Shown here: positions 9,916 through 17,799 of the stretch, one piece after another
Numbering within the stretch: the first letter of the stretch is position 1
Layout: every line of letters starts with the position of its first letter
Origin: Mycobacterium sp. 852013-51886_SCH5428379
GTDB lineage: Bacteria > Actinomycetota > Actinomycetes > Mycobacteriales > Mycobacteriaceae
Length of the DNA: 64,000 bases
Assembly: GCF_001665575.1 (NCBI RefSeq)
Contig: NZ_LZSU01000022.1
Span: 120,776 to 184,775 of the forward strand
Reading direction: 5' to 3'
Translations under genes and position numbers: made by a program
The notes under the pieces: model-generated
The model's input: only the letters and a program-made list of their open reading frames with translations
Databases searched by the model: none
What the model was told of the DNA's origin: nothing

Positions 9916-10724
9916 CGGCACTGCCAGTTCGGAGCGCGCTTCTCCACGAACGCCTTCGGACCCTCGAGGGCGTCCTCGGTGCGCACCACCCGTTCGCGGA
10001 AGGTCTCGGCGAGGATCTCGGCGTCGTGCAGGGGGAGGTCCAGAGACTTGTGGATCGCCAACCGGGTGCCCCGGACTGCAAGCGGCGCATTGGAGTTCAC
10101 CATGTCGGCGATCTCGTGTGCGCGTTCGAGCAGCCGGTCGTGTTCGACCACCTCGCTCACCATACCGAGGTCGTAGGCCCGCTGCGCGCTCATCCGCTCG
10201 TGTTTGCCGGCCAGCGCCATGCGCAGGGCGATGTTGCGGGGCAGCACCCGGGCCAGTCGCACCATCTCGCGCCCGGCCACCAGGCCGATGCTGACGTGGG
10301 GGTCGAAGAACGTGGCCTTCTCCGACGCGATGACGATGTCGCCGGTCGTCACCCAGTCCAGGCCGGCGCCGCAGCACAGACCGTTGATGGCGGCGAGCAC
10401 CGGCTTGGCCATGGTCCGGAACGGCGGCGTGCCCTCCTGCGGTGCCTCCCACTGGTCGTAGGTGGACAGGTAGGGCCGTTCGTAGATCACCCGGCCGTCC
10501 TCGGGGATCTCGGTGACGTCGGCCCCGGTGCAGAACCCCCGTCCGGTGCCGGTCACCAGCAGCAGCCAGACCCCGTCGTCGTTCTCTGCCTCGGCGTAGG
10601 CCGCCCGCAGTTCGGAGACCATGTGGGGGCTGAGCGCGTTGAGCGCCTGCGGGCGGTTCAGCGTGATCGTGGCGGTGTGGCCGTCGACCTCGTAGATGAT
10701 GTCGTCGAACGACGCTGTGCCCAT
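9912..10724 (-). CDS. Enoyl-CoA hydratase/isomerase family protein (crotonase)
   Basis: Crotonase of 270 residues (ITLNRPQALNALS, FCTGADVTEIP). At the GGGxE position it has GAGLDW, and at the second Glu position FFDPHV, so the canonical catalytic pair is altered as in its neighbour. I chose the ATG at 10724 because GAGAGG stands six bases upstream and the protein then begins like the family. A second in-frame ATG at 10763 would overlap the upstream stop by four bases, matching the other junctions of this operon, and cannot be excluded; it would add 13 residues. Substrate unknown. Confidence 0.85.
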   Translation of the reverse strand: MGTASFDDIIYEVDGHTATITLNRPQALNALSPHMVSELRAAYAEAENDDGVWLLLVTGTGRGFCTGADVTEIPEDGRVIYERPYLSTYDQWEAPQEGTPPFRTMAKPVLAAINGLCCGAGLDWVTTGDIVIASEKATFFDPHVSIGLVAGREMVRLARVLPRNIALRMALAGKHERMSAQRAYDLGMVSEVVEHDRLLERAHEIADMVNSNAPLAVRGTRLAIHKSLDLPLHDAEILAETFRERVVRTEDALEGPKAFVEKRAPNWQCR

Positions 10725-10759
10725 CGGTGTCCTCTCGTGGTTCCTCGTCATCTGCCGGA

Positions 10760-11584
10760 TCATCTGCCGCCGAAGTCCGGCGCCCGGCGTTCGCGGAACG
10801 CCTGCAGGCCTTCTTTGAAGTCTTCTGTGCGGCAGGCGAGTTCGAGGTGCTGCAGTTCGGTGGCCAGCGCCTGACAGAGGTCGGCCTGGGTGCTGCCCGC
10901 CAGCGCCTGCTTGGCCAGTCCGATCGCCACGGTGGGGCCGGCGGCCAGGCGGGCCACCAGCTGCTCGGCGACGGCGTCCACCTCCTCGGGTGCTTCGGCC
11001 TGGTGGATCAGTCCCCAGTCGGCGGCCTGCTCACCGCTGACCTTCTCGCCGAGCAACAGCATGCGCCGGGCCCGCGCCACCCCGACCAGTCGCGGCAGCA
11101 GCCACGTCGCACCGGAATCAGGGGAGAACCCGCGGTCGACGAAGGGCTCCCAGAACACCGCGTCCCGCGCGGCGACGGTGAAGTCCGCGGCGAGCGCGAG
11201 GTTGCAGCCGAGTCCGACGGCCCAACCGCGGACGGTGCACACCACCGGAAGGTGGATTCCCGCGACGAGTTCGACGATGCGGTTGGCCTGGTGCGGAATG
11301 CGCCGGACCAGATCGCCGGTGCGCGGCCGTTGTCCGCCCTGGGTGTTGGTGGCCACCCAGTCCGCACCCGAGCAGAACTGGTCCCGGCCGCCGCGCAGAT
11401 GGACCGCGCGCAGCGTGTCGTCCGATGCGGCGTCGGTGAGCGTGTCCACCAGCGTCCCGATCATCGTGCGACTCAACGAATTTCGGTGCGACGGCCGGTC
11501 GATGGTCAGGCGCAGCACGCCGTCGAGGTGGTCGACGTGCACAGCGCCGTCCGCCGCGTGCGCCGATCCGGCATCGTGGCCCAC
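10760..11584 (-). CDS. Enoyl-CoA hydratase/isomerase family protein (crotonase)
   Basis: Crotonase of 274 residues, first gene of a minus-strand operon. The GTG start at 11584 is preceded by GAGAGGTGG. Family signs are LTIDRPSHRNSLS and FCSGADWVATN. The first catalytic Glu site reads GLGCNLAL; the second region, VDRGFSPDSGATWLLPRLVG, resembles isomerase-type crotonases of the PaaG group, where an Asp does the chemistry. It is divergent from another crotonase gene across a 113-base gap that carries a copy of the region-wide 17-bp site at 11611-11627. Likely role is double-bond isomerisation or hydration in the region's pathway; this is inference. Confidence 0.88.
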   Translation of the reverse strand: MGHDAGSAHAADGAVHVDHLDGVLRLTIDRPSHRNSLSRTMIGTLVDTLTDAASDDTLRAVHLRGGRDQFCSGADWVATNTQGGQRPRTGDLVRRIPHQANRIVELVAGIHLPVVCTVRGWAVGLGCNLALAADFTVAARDAVFWEPFVDRGFSPDSGATWLLPRLVGVARARRMLLLGEKVSGEQAADWGLIHQAEAPEEVDAVAEQLVARLAAGPTVAIGLAKQALAGSTQADLCQALATELQHLELACRTEDFKEGLQAFRERRAPDFGGR

Positions 11585-11610
11585 CGCCGACCCACCTCTC
11601 CGCTCGCTCT

Positions 11611-11627
11611 ACCGTTAGCCATACAGT
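11611..11627. promoter_or_regulatory. 17-bp regulon site, copy 1
   Basis: ACCGTTAG-C-CATACAGT, between two divergent crotonase genes. Its last six bases, TACAGT, can serve as the -10 box of the plus-strand gene. Same pattern as seven other copies in the window (ACnG at the left end, TAnnGT at the right end). Confidence 0.65.
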
Positions 11628-11697
11628 AGACGACTCCATTGTTATCGTGTACATGTCGGCTCGGCCGGGGCCGGGCGAACGGGAAGGGGTCCGACCG

Positions 11698-12582
11698 ATG
11701 ACGGCTTCGGGCGGTGCGGACGGCCGGGTCCGGTTCGAGGTCGACGCGGGGAAGCGGATCGCGACGATCACCCTCGACAACGCGGCGCAGCGCAACTCCT
11801 ATGACGCGGCAATGCGGGACGAGATCGCGCGGTGCCTGGACCTGGTCGCCGACGACGACGATCTGACCGTCGTGATCCTGCGAGGCGCGGGTGACGTGTT
11901 CTCCACCGGCGCCGACATGAACAACGCTTACGGCTGGTACGGATCCGCCGACAGCGCGTCCGGTCGGCGGCCCAGTCAGCGCCGCCGACTCACGGTCGAC
12001 CGCAAGTCTTTCGGCTTCTATCACAACCTGATGGGGTTCCCGAAGGTGACGGTCGGCGAGATCAACGGGTACGCGCTCGGCGGCGGATTCGAGATGGCGC
12101 TGATGGCCGACATCTCCGTAATCGGCCGCGACACCCGCATCGGGATGCCCGCCACCCGCTTCCTCGGCCCCGCGCTGGGCAGCCTCCACATGTTCTTCCA
12201 CCGGCTCGGCCCGGTGCTCGCTCGCCGCATGCTGCTGACGGGCGACATCATCGAGGCCGGCGAGGTCGAGCATCTGGGCGTGTTCACCGAGACCTGCGCG
12301 TCAGGTGCGGTCACCGCGCGGGCGCGGTACTGGGCGGAGAAGGCGGCCAAGATGCCCGCCGACGGTGTGGTGATCGCCAAGGAGGCGTTCCGGCTGGTCG
12401 AGCAGAGCCAGGTCTATCAGGGTGAAGAGGTCGCGAGCTACCTGTTCCACGCCTATGGGACGAACCTGCAGTTCGCGCCGGGCGAGTTCAACTTCGTCAA
12501 AACCCGCGCGCAGTACGGCACCAAAGAGGCGTTCCGGCTGCGTGACGCACATTTCCACGTCGACGAACCCGGTGCGGAGTAG
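11698..12582 (+). CDS. Enoyl-CoA hydratase/isomerase family protein (crotonase)
   Basis: Crotonase of 294 residues. Start ATG at 11698 has GGAAGGGG eight bases upstream; an earlier in-frame ATG at 11653 lacks a ribosome site and would lie close to the promoter. The first catalytic Glu is present (LGGGFEMALMAD), the second Glu position reads IGMPATRF. Unlike its divergent neighbours it therefore keeps half of the hydratase pair. Followed 82 bases later by a thiolase, so hydration and thiolysis of a beta-oxidation round may be encoded together here. Confidence 0.88.
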   Translation: MTASGGADGRVRFEVDAGKRIATITLDNAAQRNSYDAAMRDEIARCLDLVADDDDLTVVILRGAGDVFSTGADMNNAYGWYGSADSASGRRPSQRRRLTVDRKSFGFYHNLMGFPKVTVGEINGYALGGGFEMALMADISVIGRDTRIGMPATRFLGPALGSLHMFFHRLGPVLARRMLLTGDIIEAGEVEHLGVFTETCASGAVTARARYWAEKAAKMPADGVVIAKEAFRLVEQSQVYQGEEVASYLFHAYGTNLQFAPGEFNFVKTRAQYGTKEAFRLRDAHFHVDEPGAE

Positions 12583-12664
12583 AGCCGGCACCGTTACACC
12601 TGCTACGGTTTCTGTCAACTGCGACCGCCGCGGCGGCCCATCCGAACCGAGTTAGGGGTACATC

Positions 12665-13840
12665 ATGGCCACACCCGTCATCGTCGGCGCCGTCCGCACC
12701 GCGATCGGCCGATCGTTCAAGGGCACGCTGGTCAACACCCCGCCGGAGACCCTGATCACCACCGTGCTGCCCGAGGTGGTCCGGCGCTCGGGTGTGGACC
12801 CCACCGCGTTCGACGACATCATCTTCGCCGAATCGCATTACGGTGGCGGCGATCTGGCTCGCTACGCAGCCACCGCCACGGGTATGGAGGGCGTGCCGGG
12901 GCAGTCGGTGAACCGGCACTGCGCAGGCAGCCTGACCGCGATCGGCAATGCCGCAGCGCAGATCGGCTCGGGTATGGAGCGGGCGCTGGTCGCGGGCGGC
13001 GTGCAGTCGCTGTCGATGACGCCGCTGACGAACTGGCGCATCCCCGGCCCGGAGCTGAAGTTCGAAGAGCGCTGGATGCCACCGACCCACGTCGAGACCC
13101 CGGACGCACCGGCCAAGGACATGTCGATCACCGTCGGCTGGAACACCGCACAGGCCGCGGGCATCAGCCGTGAGGAGATGGACGCCTGGGCCGCGCGTTC
13201 GCACCAGCGGGCCATCGCCGCCATGGATGCCGGCAAGTTCCTCGACGAGATCGTGCCGCTCAAGGTCACCCAGGCCGACGGTTCGGTCGTCGACTTCAGC
13301 GTCGATGAGCATCCACGCCGCGACACCACCGTCGAGAAGCTGGCCGGCCTCAAGGTGCTGCACCCGGAGATCGAGGGCTTCTCCATCACCGCGGGAAACA
13401 GCAGCGGCACCAACGACGCCGCTGCGGCGACCGTGCTCGTCGAGCGCGGTTTCGCCGAGGCGGAGGGACTCACGGTGATGGCGAAGGTGCGCGCCTGGGC
13501 GTCGATCGGGGTGGCGCCGCGTGACACCGGTCTGGGCGGGGTCCGGGTCATCGGCAAGGTGCTCGACCGGGCCGGACTCACCCCGGCCGACGTGGCGCTG
13601 TGGGAGATCAACGAGGCGTTCGCGTCGGTGCCGATCGCAGCCTGCCGCGAATACGGCCTCGACGAGGAGAAGGTCAACTTCTCCGGCAGCGGCTGCAGCC
13701 TCGGGCATCCGATCGCCGCCTCCGGCGCCCGCATGGTCACCACGCTCGTCTATGAACTCCAGCGCCGCGGCGGCGGCATCGGTGTCGCGGCCATGTGCGC
13801 CGGTGGCGGTCAAGGCGGGGCGGTCATCGTCGAGGTGTGA
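12665..13840 (+). CDS. Thiolase (acetyl-CoA C-acyltransferase)
   Basis: Full-length thiolase of 391 residues. All catalytic loops are intact: nucleophile Cys86 in NRHCAGSL, INEAFAS, His348 in GHPIAASG and Cys378 in CAGGGQGG. It should cleave a 3-ketoacyl-CoA to acetyl-CoA or propionyl-CoA plus a shortened acyl-CoA. An AGGGG ribosome site lies seven bases before the ATG. It converges on the TetR gene 22 bases downstream. This is the only catalytically complete thiolase in the window; the thiolase-fold protein at 23508-24656 is degenerate at three of these loops. Confidence 0.93.
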   Translation: MATPVIVGAVRTAIGRSFKGTLVNTPPETLITTVLPEVVRRSGVDPTAFDDIIFAESHYGGGDLARYAATATGMEGVPGQSVNRHCAGSLTAIGNAAAQIGSGMERALVAGGVQSLSMTPLTNWRIPGPELKFEERWMPPTHVETPDAPAKDMSITVGWNTAQAAGISREEMDAWAARSHQRAIAAMDAGKFLDEIVPLKVTQADGSVVDFSVDEHPRRDTTVEKLAGLKVLHPEIEGFSITAGNSSGTNDAAAATVLVERGFAEAEGLTVMAKVRAWASIGVAPRDTGLGGVRVIGKVLDRAGLTPADVALWEINEAFASVPIAACREYGLDEEKVNFSGSGCSLGHPIAASGARMVTTLVYELQRRGGGIGVAAMCAGGGQGGAVIVEV

Positions 13841-13862
13841 GTCGAGGTGTGACGCGCCGCGC

Positions 13863-14645
13863 TCAGACCCGCGGCGCGGCGGGTTTTCGCCGCGCCCGCG
13901 CCGACGTGCTCTTGGCGGCCCGGGCCTTCACGCCCGCCGGTCTGCCGCCGGCCCGAATGAGCGCTTCGGCATGGTCGAGGATGCAGTTCAGCCCGTACTC
14001 GAAGTTGTGTTCGTCGGCGACGCCAATGCGGTGGCCTTTGGCCGTCAGCGCGGCGATCAGCGGGGTGCTCTCCGCGTCGATCGCGGACGGTTCGTCGAAA
14101 CCGTGTGCGCTCTCGTGCAGTTCGCGGGTCTTCTGCGCGAGGCGTTCGAGCACCACGCAGCCGCGCACGTGCACCGACACCGCCGAATAGGTGTCGAACG
14201 CATCCTCCGGTGAGAGGCCGGCCTCGACGAGCGCGCTGATCGCGGACTCCATCTGTTGCACGCCGAGGCGGCGCACCTTCGGGCTCAGGGCCCCGCGGAT
14301 CAATACGAGATCGCAGAGGATGGCGCTACCCAAGAACGTGGTGCGCATGTTGTGGGCGTGGTTGCGCAACGACTCCCGCCAGTCGGCCGCGTCGACATAG
14401 GGGGTGTCGAACTGGATCTGCTTGAGCGCGCGGTCGGTCATCGCGTTGAGCAGATCGTCCTTCTTGCGGAAGTACCAGTAGATGCTGGTGACGCCCACCC
14501 CCAGGTGCTTACCCAGCAGGGGCATGCTCAGGTTGTCGATCGAGACGTCCTCGGCCAGCGCGAAGGCGCCGGTGATGATGTCCTCGGGATTGATCGAACC
14601 GCGCTCACGCCGTTGACGCTTTCCGCCGACCGGCTGCTTGGCCAC
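13863..14645 (-). CDS. TetR-family regulator, candidate controller of the 11-42 kb regulon
   Basis: Regulator of 260 residues. The helix-turn-helix (about 38-70) includes LSMPLLGKHLGVGVTSIYWYF; the remaining helical domain binds the ligand. The basic C-terminal tail (AKSTSARARRKPAAP) is unusual. The GTG start at 14645 has GGAGGT six bases upstream; an earlier in-frame start at 14708 has no such site. It is the only regulator inside the 7.6-44 kb catabolic region, and a copy of the shared 17-bp site lies in its own divergent promoter region (14773-14789), so autoregulation and regulon-wide repression relieved by a pathway CoA ester are likely. Binding is inferred, not shown. Confidence 0.88.
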   Translation of the reverse strand: MAKQPVGGKRQRRERGSINPEDIITGAFALAEDVSIDNLSMPLLGKHLGVGVTSIYWYFRKKDDLLNAMTDRALKQIQFDTPYVDAADWRESLRNHAHNMRTTFLGSAILCDLVLIRGALSPKVRRLGVQQMESAISALVEAGLSPEDAFDTYSAVSVHVRGCVVLERLAQKTRELHESAHGFDEPSAIDAESTPLIAALTAKGHRIGVADEHNFEYGLNCILDHAEALIRAGGRPAGVKARAAKSTSARARRKPAAPRV

Positions 14646-14772
14646 GGGGATACCTCCAACACCTTCGATTGCCGTGCGGTCGACACCAGCCCGTGTCCGC
14701 ACGGACAACCGTACCGGTCGCCATTCCGGTGCTGTTGCCCTACGGAGCGGCCCAACGTCCTGCGAATTCTAT

Positions 14773-14789
14773 ACGGTAAGCCATATAGT
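14773..14789. promoter_or_regulatory. 17-bp regulon site, copy 2 (TetR gene / SDR promoter)
   Basis: ACGGTAAG-C-CATATAGT between the TetR gene and a divergent SDR gene. TATAGT at 14784-14789 fits as the plus-strand -10 box; the reverse complement of the left end, TACCGT, fits as the minus-strand -10 box. Confidence 0.65.
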
Positions 14790-14834
14790 TGCCCTGATCG
14801 CTACTGTCGTGCGTTCGAAAGGCGTTGACGCGAA

Positions 14835-15632
14835 ATGGATCTCGGGTTCACCGACGCAACGGCGGTGGTGGTCGGCGGCGGCGGCGGCATGGGTCTGGCC
14901 ACCGCGCGGTGCCTCGCCGAGGACGGCGCCCGGGTGGCGCTCGTGGGCCGCACCGCGGCGACGCTGGACCGGGCGGCGGCCGAACTGTCGGAGCGGGGCA
15001 GCCCCGACGCCGTGGGTCTGGTCGCCGACGTCGGCGACACCGCAGCGGTGCAGCAGGTCTTCGACACCGTGGGGCAGCGGTGGGGCGGTCGGCTCAACGT
15101 GCTCGTCAACACCGTGGGCCCGGCCGTTCGCGGCACGTTCGAGGAGTTGTCCGACGAGCAGTGGCGTCAGGCGGTCGACGACGGTGTGATGGGGATGGTG
15201 CACAGCGTCCGATCGGCGCTGCCACTGCTGCGCGCCGCCGAATGGGCGCGGATCGTGAACTTCTCGGCCCACTCCACGCAACGCCAGAGCGTCATCCTGC
15301 CGGCCTACACCGCCGCCAAGGCGATGGTGACGAGCGTTTCGAAGAATCTGTCCCTGCTGCTGGCCAAGGACGAGATCATGGTCAACGTGGTCTCACCCGG
15401 CAGTATCGCCACCGATGCGCTCCGCGGCTGGGCGGGTTCGGTCGGAGTCGACGGCGACGATCCCTACGCGCTGATGGCGGCCATCGACGAACACTTCGGT
15501 CATCCCGCGCATCTGCCGCGCGCCGGGCTACCCGACGAGATCGGTGCAGTGGCCGCGTTTCTCGCGTCCCGGCGCAACTCCTACATGACCGGAGCCAACG
15601 TGAACGTCGACGGCGGAAGCGATTTCACGTAA
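14835..15632 (+). CDS. Short-chain dehydrogenase/reductase
   Basis: Classical SDR of 265 residues. The glycine-rich cofactor motif GGGGGMGLA is at about 14-22, the Asp after it (LVADVGD) fits adenine binding, and the catalytic set is Ser in NFSAHS with Tyr-Lys in AYTAAK. The C-terminal NVNVDGGSDFT is typical. Likely a hydroxyacyl-CoA or alcohol dehydrogenase of the pathway. Transcribed divergently from the TetR gene, with GAAAGG as ribosome site. Followed by a crotonase with its own promoter site. Confidence 0.9.
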   Translation: MDLGFTDATAVVVGGGGGMGLATARCLAEDGARVALVGRTAATLDRAAAELSERGSPDAVGLVADVGDTAAVQQVFDTVGQRWGGRLNVLVNTVGPAVRGTFEELSDEQWRQAVDDGVMGMVHSVRSALPLLRAAEWARIVNFSAHSTQRQSVILPAYTAAKAMVTSVSKNLSLLLAKDEIMVNVVSPGSIATDALRGWAGSVGVDGDDPYALMAAIDEHFGHPAHLPRAGLPDEIGAVAAFLASRRNSYMTGANVNVDGGSDFT

Positions 15633-15692
15633 TGGCCTCCACGTGGCGGCCACCCTGGGCAGAGGCCGTGTCCACGCCTTGTGGAAAGTACT

Positions 15693-15709
15693 ACCGATAG
15701 GTGTACAGT
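15693..15709. promoter_or_regulatory. 17-bp regulon site, copy 3
   Basis: ACCGATAG-G-TGTACAGT. The left half differs from copy 1 by one base. TACAGT at 15704-15709 is a candidate -10 box. It lies in a same-strand gap, between the SDR and a crotonase, so it would control one direction only. Confidence 0.55.
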
Positions 15710-15751
15710 ATGAGCATTCAGTCAGTCGCTGACACGTCCGGGGAGGTCGAC

Positions 15752-16591
15752 TTGGCCGGCGCATCCGACGTCGTGCGCTACGAGGTTCGCGACAGCGGCG
15801 TGGCGGTGGTGACACTCAACCGGCCCGAGCGGATGAACGCCTGGGGTGGTGGGCTGGCCGCCGGCTTCTACCGCGCGCTCGACGCCGCTGAGGCCGACCC
15901 CGCCGTCCGCGTCATCGTGCTGACCGGCAGCGGCCGTGCGTTCTGCGCCGGCGCCGACATGGGTGACCTGTCGTCGATGGAGAGTGCGACCACCGACGGT
16001 GACACCGACGTGAGCGAGCTGGTCGGCGAACGCCACCCCCATTTCGTAACCTCGCTGCGCAAACCCCTCATCGCCGCGATCAACGGCGCGTGCGCCGGCA
16101 TCGGACTCACCCAGGCGTTGATGTGCGACGTCCGGTTCGCCGCTGCCGGAGCGAAGTTCACCACCTCGTTCGCGCGCCGCGGGCTGATCGCCGAATACGG
16201 GATCTCCTGGATCCTGCCGCGGGTCGTGGGTTGGGGCACGGCGCTGGATCTGTTGTTGAGCGGACGGGTGTTCCTCGCCGAAGAGGCCTTCGAACTCGGG
16301 ATGGTCAACGACGTCGTCCCGCCCGAGGAACTGATGCCGCGAGCGCTGGCGTACGCGGAGGACATCGCCGCGAACTGTTCGCCCAGCGCATTGGCGGTGA
16401 TCAAGGAACAGCTCTACGGCGACGCCATGAGCGGCGTGGTGGAGACGAGCGCGCGCGCCGAGCAGTTGATGCACGAATCCATGCGCCGGCCCGACTTCAT
16501 CGAAGGCATCACCGCCTTCTTCGAGAAGCGGTCGCCCGACTTTCCGCCGCTCGGCGCGGTGAGCGTGAACGAAAGGACCACAGCCCCATGA
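15752..16591 (+). CDS. Enoyl-CoA hydratase/isomerase family protein (crotonase)
   Basis: Crotonase of 279 residues (VVTLNRPERMNAW, FCAGADMGDLSS). The first catalytic Glu site reads GIGLTQAL and the second region FARRGLIAEYGISWILPR, so it too lacks the classic Glu pair. I place the start at the TTG 15752, with GGGGAGG five bases upstream. An ATG at 15710 would begin directly after the promoter site and would have no ribosome site. Its stop overlaps the amidohydrolase start by four bases, so it opens a seven-kilobase plus-strand operon (crotonase, amidohydrolase, synthetase, amidohydrolase, two acyl-CoA dehydrogenases). Confidence 0.85.
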   Translation: MAGASDVVRYEVRDSGVAVVTLNRPERMNAWGGGLAAGFYRALDAAEADPAVRVIVLTGSGRAFCAGADMGDLSSMESATTDGDTDVSELVGERHPHFVTSLRKPLIAAINGACAGIGLTQALMCDVRFAAAGAKFTTSFARRGLIAEYGISWILPRVVGWGTALDLLLSGRVFLAEEAFELGMVNDVVPPEELMPRALAYAEDIAANCSPSALAVIKEQLYGDAMSGVVETSARAEQLMHESMRRPDFIEGITAFFEKRSPDFPPLGAVSVNERTTAP

Positions 16592-17796
16592 CCCTGGACT
16601 ACCGGGCGATCGACGTCGACAACCACTACTACGAGCCGATCGACTCGTTCACCCGGCACCTGCCCAAGGAGTTCCGCAGCCGCGGCGTCCAGATGCTCAG
16701 CGAGGGTAAACGCACCTTCGCGGTGATGGGCGGCGTGGTCAACCACTTCATCCCCAACCCGACGTTCGACCCGATCATCGAACCCGGCTGCCTGGATCTG
16801 CTGTTCCGTGGCGAGATCCCCGAGGGTGTCGATCCGGCGTCGCTGATGAAGGTCGACCGGCTCGCCGACCATCCCGAGTACCAGAACCGTGACGCCCGCG
16901 TGAAGATCCTCGACCAGCAGAACCTCGAGACGGTGTTCATGCTGCCGACCTTCGCCTGCGGCGTGGAAGAGGGCCTCAAGCACGACATCCCGGCCACCAT
17001 GGCGTCGGTTCACGCCTTCAACCTGTGGCTCGACGAGGACTGGGGTTTCGACCGCCCCGACCATCGCATCCTGTCCGCGCCGATCATCTCACTGGCCGAC
17101 GTGCAACAGGCGGTCGAGGAGGTCGAGTTCGTCCTGAGCCGCGGCGCCAAGATCGTGTGCGTGCGGCCCGCGCCGGTACCCGGTGAGGTCCGGCCCCGCT
17201 CGCTGGGCGATCCCGTGCACGATCCGGTGTGGGCGCGGCTGGCCGAGGCCGGTGTTCCGGTGGTCTTCCACCTGTCCGATTCCGGTTACATGGCCATCCC
17301 CGCGCTGTGGGGCGGCAGCGCTGTCTTCAAGGGCTTCGGCCGGCGCGATCCGCTCGACATGGTGATCATGGACGACCGGGCCATCCACGATTCGATCGCC
17401 TCGATGATCGTGCACCAGGTTTTCACCCGGCACCCGAAACTCAAAGTGGCCAGCATCGAGAACGGGTCGTATTTCGTCTACCGGCTGATCAAGCGGCTCA
17501 AGAAGTCCGCCAACAATGCGCCGTACCACTACCGGGAGGACCCCATCGAGCAGCTGCGAAACAACGTGTGGATCGCGCCGTACTACGAGGACGACGTGAA
17601 ACTGCTGGCCGCGACCATCGGCGTGGACAAGATCCTGTTCGGATCCGACTGGCCGCACGGTGAGGGTTTGGCCGATCCGACGTCGTTCACCGCCGACATC
17701 CCGCAGTTCCCCGAGTTCAGCCACGAGGACACCCGAAAAGTCATGCGGGACAACGCCTTGACGTTACTCGGCGCGCACGTCCCCGCGAACGCCTGA
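16588..17796 (+). CDS. Amidohydrolase-2 family metal-dependent hydrolase/decarboxylase
   Basis: TIM-barrel amidohydrolase of 402 residues. The first metal motif reads DVDNHYYEP near the N-terminus, where many relatives have HxH; further candidate ligands are His in VVFHLSD and Asp in FGSDWPHGE near residue 350. This type is common in ring-degradation clusters and may hydrolyse a ring C-C bond, decarboxylate, or hydrolyse an ester or lactone. Start overlaps the crotonase stop by four bases (ATGA). A shorter relative lies two genes downstream (19422-20261). Confidence 0.85.
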   Translation: MTLDYRAIDVDNHYYEPIDSFTRHLPKEFRSRGVQMLSEGKRTFAVMGGVVNHFIPNPTFDPIIEPGCLDLLFRGEIPEGVDPASLMKVDRLADHPEYQNRDARVKILDQQNLETVFMLPTFACGVEEGLKHDIPATMASVHAFNLWLDEDWGFDRPDHRILSAPIISLADVQQAVEEVEFVLSRGAKIVCVRPAPVPGEVRPRSLGDPVHDPVWARLAEAGVPVVFHLSDSGYMAIPALWGGSAVFKGFGRRDPLDMVIMDDRAIHDSIASMIVHQVFTRHPKLKVASIENGSYFVYRLIKRLKKSANNAPYHYREDPIEQLRNNVWIAPYYEDDVKLLAATIGVDKILFGSDWPHGEGLADPTSFTADIPQFPEFSHEDTRKVMRDNALTLLGAHVPANA

Positions 17797-17799
17797 CCG

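Noticed and set aside
9128..10090. Upstream extension of the acyl-CoA synthetase frame on the minus strand
   Set aside because: It covers the two crotonase genes in another frame and shows no domain; the GTG at 9127 gives a normal synthetase start and a four-base overlap.
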